From Marsupella aquatica (lineage: Eukaryota; Marchantiophyta), in NCBI GenBank assembly GCA_973895155.1, contig OZ316893.1, positions 23,374,001 to 23,438,000 of the forward strand: a stretch of DNA of 64,000 nt, in the 5' to 3' direction. The notes below the pieces were generated by a model. The model saw nothing but the letters and a program-made list of their open reading frames with translations. It did not search any database and was not told the origin of the DNA. Position 1 is the stretch's first letter. The number at the start of each line of letters is the position of its first letter. The position numbers and the translations under genes are program-made. This document shows, one piece after another, positions 48,726 through 59,898 of the stretch.

Positions 48726-51105
48726 TATAGAGGTTTGGAAAGGTATATGCTTGATGTGACCCTTGCCAAAACAAATTCAACTAAAACACCTCTACTAAAC
48801 TTTTGTTATAAACTAGGCACAAAAATGTTATTACAAACTAGGCCCTTTACATAGGTTCCTTACACATGGTTCTTATGAGGTGCCTAATTTCATGGACAAT
48901 AGTAGATTTTCACCACAATCCATCGCACGCTATGTCATAGTCCACCATGTGTATGTCACATGATTATTTGTTGTTCAAAACTGGGTATCAGGTGTGCACC
49001 TCATGACTCAAAATCACTTTAACCAAAATTAATGTTAGTACTACCAATTCTTACATAACACTAATAACAAGGAATAGTGTATCCAATATAGAAAATTAGT
49101 GCCCTTCATGATTTATCTTTCTTTGTTGTTCTCTTTGGGGGGGGGGGGGGATCACCTCCGCAGAAGTGCCACATCAGGTGCGACAAAGTATAGGGCCATT
49201 TAATTGGGTTTAACAGAAGACTTCTGAAGTTTTGTGGAAGAATAATAGGGCCCGTTTTAATTATTGGGCCGCTTTAAGAACAATCGGCATTTTTAAAGAT
49301 GAATGAAATTTACAAGATACTCAGCTTCATGGTCAAAATACATAAAATCTAGTGGAAATGTGGATCAATTTGCACCATTGGCTCTACACTATTGAGGTAC
49401 TTTAATAGGCAATTTTTTAAAATCATCATAGAACTTTACATAAAGTTATAGGGGTAAAAAATTTCAAAAAATGGTCGCTTTTCAGAAGTAAGGGTGCGGG
49501 CAAAAACAATTTCACTTAAAAGTTAGGGGGGACTCCAAACCATGAAATGTCGCACGTGTAGAGCCCTACATATAGTGAACCCCCAGGCTGTTCTAGGGCA
49601 TTTGTATACTGAGAAGAATGCAAAATCAAGATTTGGATAAACTCACCAATATTATTCTACTCTTTTTTTTATTATTAGTAAAAATCAATATCCCTTGGTA
49701 GTAAGGTCCTATAAGGTCCTACTACCAAAGCAGCATGAGCAAAATAATAGCCCCTCAAAGTTTGAATTTAAATGCTTATTTCTTGGAGTGGAACAGCACA
49801 CTAGCCCTAGTATAAGTAGGATTACAATGCACTTAGTGGCCTTTGTGATTTTTCTTGTTGCAATTTCCTTGGTACCTATGGAGAAGAACACGGAGCCAAA
49901 ATATGGATAATCTCATTCAGATATTTATATTTTCTGTAATCTGTAAAGATAAAAATTTATTAGGCCTATAAGTATATGACGATACTATGACCAGAGGCAT
50001 TATGGCCCACAATGCGCTCGTGTTTATAGTAATATCCACAGAATAGGGCCTAGAGAGAGAAAGAAACACATGACAATAGACACAAAATCTAGTTACCTCA
50101 AGCACATAATCATGTTAACTGAAGTGTAACTTAATCATGGATAAAGGTGGTACATGTTAAAGCTCCTCGGCGGGAAAGAATGAGCGGATGTTGGATTTGA
50201 TTAGCTGTTTCCTCACCATTGATAGAGGAAATGTGCACCTCTAGCTGTATGTGCTTCCCGCTGCCCCATAAATGCCCCGACCCGACTCCCTATGGGCCGG
50301 CCCTCCTTGCACAGTGCAGCGCGCTGCCATAGGGCTCATGTACTATTTTAGTGCAAGATGAGTTTTTGCTCTCTGGTGGACATATCCCAGATTGTATGAA
50401 GCACATGTCTGTGTGTCAGTGTTGATTGTACATCATACATTGGTTCACATGTGATGGCACCCTGACCGAAATTGTCTCACACACCCCATCTTGCAAATAT
50501 GGTTGTGCAAAATAGATAGTTATTCATACTTCATGAATGACAAAATATTTTAGAGTGCTTATGAATCATAAAATGCATTTGTGAGTGAGATCTAACCATC
50601 TTGATGTAACTATTGACTGTTCAGTGCGCACTTTGTTTTTTAAGTTAAAAAACTGACACAAGAGACAAAAATATTGCAGTTGTGATTATTGAAATTGAAG
50701 CTCTAATTAACTGAGGGTCTGTCTTTAAAAATTGGGTTTGATGAACTTTTTAAGGATGGAGGAAGAGACACACTAGGACATTCTACACTTTTGACTCAAA
50801 TGTGACTTGTAAACAGGGTCTCTTGACCTGTTGCTACTTGTTTCAGCTAAGTAGTTTGCCAGTTTTTAGGTATCATTAGCTGTTGATGTTTTCCTGATCT
50901 CAATCTCTATGAGAACAAAGTTTAGTGTCGCTGCCTTGCAGCAATGAAACAAAGACAAAGAAGCATTCAATGTTGCTCAGACCCATAATTCTAAGCTATC
51001 ATAGAGGTGAAAGTGTCCATCCTGAATTTCATAGCCCATCCCTTTGTCCTTTTGGTGTAAACTGACTGATGACATTATGTTGTCCGTGGGGATAGCAAGT
51101 TCAAT

Positions 51106-51418
51106 AGGGCGTCTCAAATATTGAACCTACATCCCACAATGCGCTTGGGCGCACCAAAACTGGGTGTAGCTGGGCAGTGATATATTTGGGCTCTCACTTT
51201 TGAGAGGGGTCGTGGCAGTGTGTGAAAATGGCAATGTGAGTCAATGAACACACTGAAATGAGGTCCTCGCTGCAGTTGGCCCTCCGTTTCGGTCATGACT
51301 CCCAGGCGTGACTGGTCAGGCCTCACATTTGATGCCCGATTAGTCATTCCCCCTGCCCCAGGCCATAATACTTTTGAACGAGGTCACGCGCAAAAATTCA
51401 TTGTATTTGAGATGCCCT
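51106..51418. mobile_element. Candidate MITE (about 313 bp) with AGGGC(G/A)TCTCAAATA termini
   Basis: The left end AGGGCGTCTCAAATA and the reverse complement of the right end AGGGCATCTCAAATAC match over 15 bp with one difference. AAT flanks both sides (CAAT|AGGGC and GCCCT|AATG), consistent with a 3-bp target duplication of the PIF/Harbinger or CACTA kind. The interior is GC-richer than its surroundings and has no coding capacity. Confidence 0.65.
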
Positions 51419-52435
51419 AATGTCTCAGTCCATCTAAGGTGGACTCATCCCTATTATGTTTCTTATTTCCTTGGTATAAGGAATTTAACATTAATTTCAT
51501 GCAGGTCCTCTGCAAATTGACATGGCATTGTCTGTGATTTCTTCATCATTGGTTAAAGCAAATGTTTTCTTAGTAATTGTTTTTTTAATAACTGTTTATA
51601 ATAAAATTTCTAGTGTTTTATTACTAGTGGCAGCTGTGTAAAAGGTATTTGTCACTTTTCCAACAATTCACTAGATTTTCTATGGCTCGTTAGCTAACTT
51701 CTCACCTATCCGCAGAGGCTATTAGCCAGAATCCAGCTGCCATCTTTAGGTCTTGTGAGATCTGATAGTCAAAATCTTAGGGCCAACTTGCATGTTCTTG
51801 GCCCTTCAGGAAGTGGCCCTGAAACTGCTACATGTCATCGTCATAGTTGATGATACTCTCATGCCATATCCCACTCATTAGGCAGGCCTGACAGCAGGTC
51901 TTATGGGCACCAAAGGGCAAGGTTGCAAGTCCGGACCTTTGTTTGGCTAATAAAACAAAATTTGAACATTCATTCACAGTTCTGTATAATATGCTGCACA
52001 TACGACACAGCACGGATACAAGCCCCTTTGCGAACATAACACCTCTAAGCCACAAGGATCGAATTAATGACGCTTTTTCCAAAACACGCGCAAGTGGTAA
52101 GGGCCGCATTCTGAAGGATCTTTGACATGAGAGTTGGCCCTTAATCTAGGTAATTAGATAACTAACATGCCCAACACCTTCTCCTCACACAAGATGACAC
52201 TGCCTAGCCACATTTGGGAAAATCAAAACCTTACAGTTTAGTCTGGTTAGAGCTATACTACGGTTAAAGAGATCTGTTAACCGGGGTAAATGGAAAATAT
52301 ACACTGCTTTTGAAAAGCTTCGGCTGAAGGCTTCACTGACGTCAACAGAGTCCAAGAGACAGCTCGATCGATTCCTCTCTTTCTTGCCTCCCTTTCGGAA
52401 TCATGACTCTCGCGGCCATGGTATAGATTTGGTGG

Positions 52436-52745
52436 CAGGCTCCGAGATGTTTAAGACTTGTCGGTGACGAATGGCGCACAGATTGGCGTTTGTTTTGCTC
52501 CATTTGGTGCCGAATTGACTGGGCTGCGAGTGTTTTCCTGTCGATGGGAGGGCCTCGATCCGCGTCTGCTGCTTGCCTTCGCGGAATTGGTCTCTCGGGA
52601 GTAGACTAGATCTCTTGACAGGCTCCGTGATTTACGACGCCCTTCTGGGAATCGCGCGCAGATTGGCGTTCGTTGTTGTCCATTCGGGCCAGGAGCGTTT
52701 CTATGTCTGGGCCTCGATCCGTGCACGCGCGATAACCTTCCCACC
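52436..52745. repeat. Diverged tandem duplication in the Elongin A upstream region, period about 183 bp
   Basis: CAGGCTCCGAGATGTTTA-GACT (52436) and CAGGCTCCGTGATTTACGAC (52619) start two copies. Both continue with GCGCAGATTGGCGTT-type (52468 and 52658) and GGGCCTCGATCCG blocks (52551 and 52709). The duplicate lies 200-500 bp upstream of the Elongin A ATG and could affect its promoter or leader. Confidence 0.75.
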
Positions 52746-52940
52746 TTGCCGAAGAGAGGATTCGCCATCTCGCCTCTCTTTGAAAAACAAAGTCCCTCCT
52801 CAGTCGCACCAGTCTCTTCAGCACTTCTCCCAACGTCCTCGTCTCGGTTCTTACTTCCCTCCGCTAATCGGCACACCGACCTTTCAGCCCTACCTACGCG
52901 AGAATCAGAGCAATTAGTGGTGGGGCGCTCTTCAGCCAAG

Positions 52941-55874
52941 ATGTGCTCTCCCGCAGAGAGCCCTAAGTGCTTGTCCCTGGAGGAGCTCTGTGTTCGCACA
53001 GCAATTGACAACTTGGATTTTATCCGAGATGTCGGGGGTCTCGATTCCCAGTTTTTGAAAATTATTCTGCCCCATTGCACCGCGGAGCAGCTGCTGACCA
53101 TCGAAGAGGCCACCAAGGTAAGTTCTTTTTAGAAACTTTCTGTTGATATTTGTCGATTTGCATTCGCTCCTGTTGAGCAAGCCAAAACACATTTGTGTCC
53201 TCACAGAACTGTCTTTGACCTAAAGTGTGTGATTGGGTGAGTGAGTTTCTAGCTCTCACAATCTGCTTTCTCATCTCCTTGCATCGATCGACGAAACCTT
53301 TATGCGCTTGCCGCATCTAGGGTTTAAGGTTCTGGGGTAACGCTGAGAGTGCTTTGTTGTCAAGCGATAGTGCGGTAGCACTGACCTTAGTACTGCCAAG
53401 GCAAGATTTGTTTAGCAGAGAAGATAACCTAGTTTAGGGTTGAGTTGAATTGGATTGCATTTGACTCGATTTTGGTGATAGAAATATGTCTAAATTTTCT
53501 GGGCAGGCTTTGTACTAGAGAGAAGCGAGGTGAGTTGAATCGGATTCTATTGGATTGTTATAGCATTAGAACAATAAAAGTACCAGACATTTGTTTGCAT
53601 TTTCTTGCAGTGGAGAGAAATGAGTTGAGTTGAATCTGGATTTCATCAGTTTGGATTGCATCAGATTGAATCTGCAGTGGACTAATGCGTGCAACAGACT
53701 TTCTAGGAAGATCTGGTGAGCAGAAGGAATCGTATTTTGTTGAAATGGTGTGCACTGTGGAGCAATTCATGAATGAGTGTTCTTGTACTAAGAGAATTCG
53801 TGTCAACGAAAGAACTTTCGTCAACGAGAATCTAGTTCGTTTGATCGGGGGATTTTTTATTGCTTTCCAATGAAGATGAATATCGAATTTGGTCAAATTT
53901 ATTGTCATGATTTTTGGGTAAGTCAAAGCCAAAAGTTTATCGACCTTACGACCTTTTTGTCGTACTTTGATGATATTCCTGGGAGTCCGGTGCAGATAAA
54001 CACATGTTCCTGCTGTGTTGCTCAGGCATAAATCAGTCTGTTTGGATATGAATGCTTGCCTTGCCCCGGTCTTTCAGTTAGTGCACTTAACCTTTCGCAA
54101 ATTTGTTGGCCATCTACTCATTCCGCTGCTTCCTCCTTTGTGGTCCTATGGGAAAAGGTATGTCATCCTGTGGGAAAGGGTGTGTCATCCTATGGGATAA
54201 GACAGAAAGGTGGTGGCAGACGACCGTGTGTTGTGTGTGTGGGGGGGCGGGGAGGGTAGGAGGGTGTGAGGTGTGGTGGAATGAGAGGTAATCCATATGG
54301 AGGAATCGGCTTACCTCCAACTTCGACACTTCTATTTCGATGTCGGCACCCAGGTCATCTGTTGTTCAAAAGGCATTGGTCAGATCCTAATTCAGCTGAG
54401 TTCTCTGCAAGATGAGAAGAACTGCTGCGTGCCAGGGCCATTAATGGTTGTTTTGTAGCTCTGGGACACGAACCGATGCCCTCATATTATGCCGACGGAG
54501 ATTTGGTCCAAGATCCAACCCTAACAGTTGGTTCTGCTGGACTCCTTGCCATGTGCAGGGTAGAGATCTGAGCCCGATCACAAATGAGCTATGGCTGAAA
54601 TGCTACACGCGAAAGTTTGGGGAGGAAAATGTCAAGACGGTCATGAATAAAATGAAAGCAAAGAACAAGTTTTTCAAATGGAAGGCTTTGTATCAGGTGC
54701 GGTCCTTTCGAACTTTTGTCCTTTCTTTGCAGTTGTCCTTGGAATCCAGTTTAATCCTTGAATGGTGTGGAACGAGCTGAATACAAACTCGTTGAAGAGG
54801 TCTCTGTTGAGAATCAGTAGTTGGATAAGTATCACCTGAATTCTGTGGAGGTTTAGTGAGTTTTCTCGTGGTAGTATAGATGGTATGGATGTGCTCTATC
54901 TCACCGTTTGATGTATGCGACTGTAAAACTTTGCAGGCAAAGTTGAGGGAACAAGACGAACTTGAGAAGCAATGTGTAAAATCATTGACGGAGAAATACA
55001 AGGCGGCTGGGGAACGTAAGTTTAAGCCTCTGACATCGAGCATTGTTTACTTTTGACTCATGCATTCCTCTTGGACCTTGGTCTCTTATTTGATTGTGTC
55101 AAGTAAGCCGTTCTATCCACCACTCATCAGTGATGTTGTGAGCATATCGCGATAAAGCGGCGATGTCATTCTCTTTCTTGTGAATGCGTGTGCCACGTCC
55201 CACATGAGAAAGTTTCCTAATGGCCTTAAATTGGGTCTCTGCAGAGAAAGCAAGTCGGCAACTTCAGCAAATTGACCTTGCTCCGCCGTCAAGCAAGAAG
55301 AGGCAATTTGGGTCTATGGGAAGTATGTCCCTGACTTACCTCTGCTTTGCTAGGTCGCTTAACATTGTTCTTCGAATCGACGTGGTTCAGGTCGCTTGAA
55401 TGCACTTACTTGGGTCGTCCTATTGCTGATGGAGGTAATCAACTCTGGGATGTACTAGGTGGTGCAGCTACCGCTCGTTTTGGGAAGAGTTCATCGACAC
55501 CCGCCAACAGTAGAGGGCGCTTGATGAAAAAGGCGAGGCAAGAGTTTGCTGCCAGGTAACCTTTAAGGAGCTTGACTTGTTATTTTCTGCTGGCCATATT
55601 AAGCTTGGATTAACCTTTGAGCGTCCAGCTGCGGTGTCATAAGAATAATAGAACGTTATTCTTAACTAGCCGGAACTATTGGCGGGCCAAGGTCGTTCAC
55701 TTTCCTCGTGAATTTGGTGGGGAGTTCCACTACGGTACGCTAGCAGTAGATTCTTGACTTTGTTGCTTACTATGATCTTCATGATGTGGATGCAGTAATG
55801 ATGCTAAAAGGATTGCTGCTGCTCGCAAGAAGCCGGTTCTCCCTGTGAGGAGTGTGGGGATCCAACGCAGATGA
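52941..55874 (+). CDS. Elongin A (RNA polymerase II transcription elongation factor SIII subunit A)
   Basis: Exons read as 52941-53117, 54559-54696, 54937-55015, 55245-55322, then a fifth starting at 55459 (or 55468) to 55555, and 55796-55874; about 215 residues. The start MCSPAESPKCLSLEELC is chosen because conservation begins there, although the frame is open for 65 codons upstream. Exon 1 gives SLEELCVRTAIDNLDFIRDV, GGLDSQFLKIILPHCTAEQL and LLTIEEAT; exon 2 gives GRDLSPITNELWLKCYTRKF and MKAKNKFFKWKALYQ, the Elongin A core. A basic tail with MKKARQEF and a final IAAARKKPVLPVRSVG follows, as in plant homologues. The protein forms a complex with Elongin B/C, aiding Pol II elongation and acting in a cullin ligase; it is nuclear. 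The exon 4/5 junction is uncertain: a strict reading needs either a 136-145-nt intron with a weak acceptor or an implausible 31-nt one. Confidence 0.85.
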
Positions 55875-58800
55875 CTGACTCTGTACAAGTTTGAGTGTCT
55901 CATCCGCGACTTACTACAGAATTGTACAGATAAAACCTTGTAGTTAGGTTGGAGTAGACATTTTTGGCATCAATATGGAACGGCTGTCTACCAGAATATC
56001 GCATGCGATGATTGTATGTGAACGTATCTTCCATTTATTACAAGAAAAAGTCATCAGACATTCTGATATTGGCGACCATAACTGCAAAAGTATGGCTTTG
56101 CGTATATTGATGTCAAACGCGTAGCTTGGGTGAAGAGATTAGTTCTTCTCCTTATTGCCTGCAACAGGATCCTCCATTTTAAAGATCCTGCAGTCCCGTT
56201 GAGAACGAGGATGATGTGGACTGAATGGCAACATTACCTAAAAGCGTGCAGCTGGCCTCAGAAGATGACGAGGTGAAAGGAAAATGTGTGATGGAAGTAT
56301 TGGTTTCGCCTCTGGAGATACCAAATATTAGACAACTTTGAATAATTTATATAGGGGGACTCAATTAAAGGTAAACTAGTTTGACAAATATAGTGGAAGA
56401 TATTTGAGTGTCTGAAGTTCACCCTGTGAGAAAACTCCTTTGAGGGGCATTTCCTACTCTCATGCGTGTGATATTCCCACCCAATATCGATGAATCGTTC
56501 TTGCTGGCTGTGTTGAGGGCTCCAGGTTATGGTTATTGGAATTTAATCACGTTTTAGGTTTGTCTGTTTCAAAGCGACAATCCTTAAGAGGTAAGCCTGT
56601 GGCACGGTGGCAGAGTAAAATGCACTTGTTGTGGGAAATTTCGACGGTAGCTTAAGTGAAGATTGGACTTTGGTCTTTCAATTCCTTTTGGCTGGTTAAC
56701 GTCTTTTTCCATACAAAGATAGAGATGAAGATGGCAAACATGTAGCTGCGTAGGGTCGTAGAAGTTTCCATTCTTTCTGACGTTAATCAGTACCTGGGAA
56801 AGCTACTAAGCTTTCTCGTTGAATCTAACAAACGACTCGTTGGTCTTCAAGTATGGGACACCTCGATCGCTTTTGTACGTAATTTTGTGTGAGGAAAGCT
56901 TAGCCTGACTATTTCATAAGGCAGACTGAAGTTGATGTTTCTAGTGGCTCACTCCTTGTGCAGGAAACTTCAGCACGCCGTCTATGGGCGATTTGCTTGG
57001 ACATGTTACAGCACAAATACAGCTTTTCCGAGAACCTTATGGTGGTGAGACGTCTTGATTTAAAAACCAATCCTTCGATTGGGTACCTCATACGCTTGGC
57101 TTGTACCAAATTTGCATTGAACTGACGCTATGTCATATTGTCAGATTTGTAGAGTGATCAACTTTGCCTAGTCTCTATGAGGTCGATCTTCTAACCTCAC
57201 TTTTGCCATGACGCAACCACAATGTGGCCCGACGACTGGGGCGAGACCGGAGATGTCCAAATGCTAATAGATATTGCACTCTGCATAGCAATCGACATGC
57301 ATTTCAGATGTTTTCGTTCGTAGATCCATTCATCAAGCGCTAAATTTTTTCCCTCGCTTTCATGTCAACAAACCCGCCTGAGACACTAGTGGTGAGTCGG
57401 CCAGAATAATAGCTACGTCTCAAACAAATGTACTCCTTGGAGATTAGGAAAGTCTCAGCCTTTTCTCAAATTCCTGAAAAACAATTCTATTGGTAAAGAA
57501 GTCTAACTTTTAGCAAACGACATACATTTGGACGTTAGTGAGGCAGAATAATAGTTACGTCTGAGACAAATGTACTGTAGAGATTAGATCTATTGGGAAA
57601 TCTGAGGGCTCTTTTGTGCAACTTTTCTAATTTCTAACAAATATGTTCACAAAAGGTCGTGAAATTTGCAACAGCATTTGATATTTCCATGTGCAAACCA
57701 CTGAGTCTTCATCTGATCGAAGGCATATGAAAGGCTGATATTCGTCCATTCTAAACAAACTCAATGCTGCTTATAGAAAAACTAATAAGTTGAAATTCAA
57801 CAAATCTGAAGAGGAAAGATAGGTAAATATTAAGGAAAAATTGCAAACTGGGCACTAGCCAAGGATTGATCGCACGGAAAAGTTGAGGAATATTATCTAG
57901 TGACACTCCCATGTGATGGGATCTCAAAGCTTGGTCGTGTATCCTAGGGTGGGTTTATTAAGAATGACATTCTTGCATCCAAGAATAGACAAGGAAAGTA
58001 TGGGGTTGGGATGTTGCAAAATATAAGGTAAGGGTGGGTGAAGGGAGTCCCAAAGACGAAGAAGAAAAAGAGGAAGAAGAATGAAGTGAGGTTTGAGCTG
58101 TAACTCAGGAGGGAGCTTAGTGGCAGTCATATGCGGGCGGATGGAGGGGGAGTTATGGAGATAAAGGTTTAGTTTACTCTTCTGTGACTGAAGAGGGCTG
58201 TGGTTGGGGGTCTGGTTATTACACAAATTAATCTCAATATCATTGTTGGTTAGTTTTGGTTAGTCCAAGATCAATGCTAACAGCTGAACAACATCAAGTC
58301 AGCAACCACTCCTTGCCAAACAGCTCGCTTCATCATGGGACCCTCTTCAGCGCCTCCCCCAGCACTTTTTTGGTGGCCAAATTTCACCTTTCCACCTCAG
58401 AAGTTGTTTTTGCACTGCACTGGACCCTCTTGAACCCTCTTGAGTGCCCCCACCAATGGTTCTTTAGTGCCCCAAAAAACTTCACTGTATTCCATCTCTC
58501 TGAAAAGCTGGAATTGTGTGGAGAATACTCGGTACTGGTGTGTAACCATTTCTGGAGATATTTGTTATTTTCATAAGCTCTTGCTCAAAAATTCATTATC
58601 AGTAACCCTTTTCCAAACAACAATTACAGATTCTAAAGGAGGTCTGGGCAGGGGTTTTACCTTGAGCCTTGCTCTGAAAAGCTTACTTTTTACTCACTTT
58701 CTGGTCACAGGGTTACATGCTAGTGACCCCAGCCCGGACCACCTTATACTTTGCCACTTTGGACAATAAATTGCTAGGACTAGCCCGGCTACCCTTTCTT

Positions 58801-59706
58801 TGAACATGAATAGAGATGAGGACAAAAAAGTGTTGACCCTTGATGCCAGCAGCTGACATCTTCACAGGCAGCCTCACAATCCATCAACTCTCGTCACATG
58901 CAGCCCCTACTTCACCGACTCTCTTCACAGGCAGCCCTATTTTCAAATGTGGTGCTCTACTCCTGACTCTACTCCACCCCATCCCCATTTTCACCCCACC
59001 CCTAATTTTATTATTGCCCCCTAAGTATTTGAACATAAATAGAGACCAAGACAATAAAAAATCCTGCAAAAAGAATGATTATATATATTTCTAGTTCATT
59101 TTTGCCCCATCTTTGTTTTTTTGTCCACTCTGCTTTTGTGTTTTGTCCTTATTGAGAGTTACCTTCTAGTAGCTTCAATCTACACAGTAGTCCTCAAAAG
59201 TAGCTTTGCATTGTGCTTTATTAGTAAGATTGTTGCCTTCCAATAACCAGAATCTGACAAGGATGGAGATCTAAGGGTCAGAAATTAACCAAGGTAAAGT
59301 TGACAAGGGATAATCCTGGCATCATCATCTTCCTCTTCTTCTTAGGGTCACTTTACAAGACAGGTGCGGCAATTTGAGTGCTTTCTACCAGGGCTGTAAC
59401 AGAGCCCGACTTTCGTGTATGGTAGGATTCTAGACCAATCCAAGGCAGGAATGGTAGGAGAAATCGGCCTGTCCATTTTTGCACCTCCGGAGGTCCGATA
59501 GTCTAGCGCCCGGATGAGAGTCCCAAGCCGGCTGGCCCGAGCTGATCCATACCAGAATGCAGGTTTGGTTGTTCCCGCAGCTCAACTTGCCGGGCCAGTC
59601 TTCTAAAGCAAAGGAGTGCCCGGGCAGGCTGAAACAATGGCCGTGATTGATTTGATCCTGAAAAATGAGGGACTAAATTACCATGCCCCGTCTTGTAAAG
59701 TGGCCC
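55875..59706. other. Intergenic region downstream of Elongin A
   Basis: The first few hundred bases would be the Elongin A 3'-UTR. A diverged tandem pair with period about 142 bp (CAGAATAATAG at 57402 and 57544, with ACAAATGTACT) is present. The interval 59100-59235 resembles 2870-3080, and 59262-59290 carries the GGAGATCTAAGGGTCAGAAA repeat word. No gene is recognised. Confidence 0.5.
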
Positions 59707-59898
59707 TTAGAGCATCTCCAACCCAACGGGGCTTTGCTTAATGGAGATAGTAAATACTAGGTCTAACAACCTCCTATATTGAGTTCACCTTACTTATCTT
59801 TAGGGGCCCCAAAGCAGTTAACCCTGACAGGGTACTTACTGGGATTGGTCAACAAGCAGTTAGAATAACAAAACCCAGTAGGGTTCGAGATGCTCTAA
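59707..59898. mobile_element. MITE, 192 bp, with 30-bp terminal inverted repeats
   Basis: The left end TTAGAGCATCTCCAACCCAA continues CGGGGCTTTG. The reverse complement of the right end TTAGAGCATCTCGAACCCTA continues CTGGGTTTTG. The match is 26 of 30. The GAGCATCTCCAAC terminus is a word I associate with plant miniature elements. Flanks give at best a 2-bp TA duplication if the outer TTA/TAA is excluded, so the superfamily is open. There is no coding capacity. Confidence 0.85.

Larger units (their letters stand above)
46201..52432. other. AT-rich repeat-dense intergenic DNA
   Basis: No host gene is recognised. It contains a perfect 14-bp foldback at 46245-46302, copy 2 of the inverted dispersed repeat at 47440-48325, a 97-bp tandem duplication at 48531-48725, a G-run near 49137-49150, and a miniature TIR element at 51106-51418. 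Mononucleotide runs and short frames fill the rest. Confidence 0.5.

Noticed and set aside
59877-59898. GGGTTCGAGATGC resembling a tRNA T-loop
   Set aside because: It is the right terminal inverted repeat of the MITE at 59707-59898, and no cloverleaf can be built around it.
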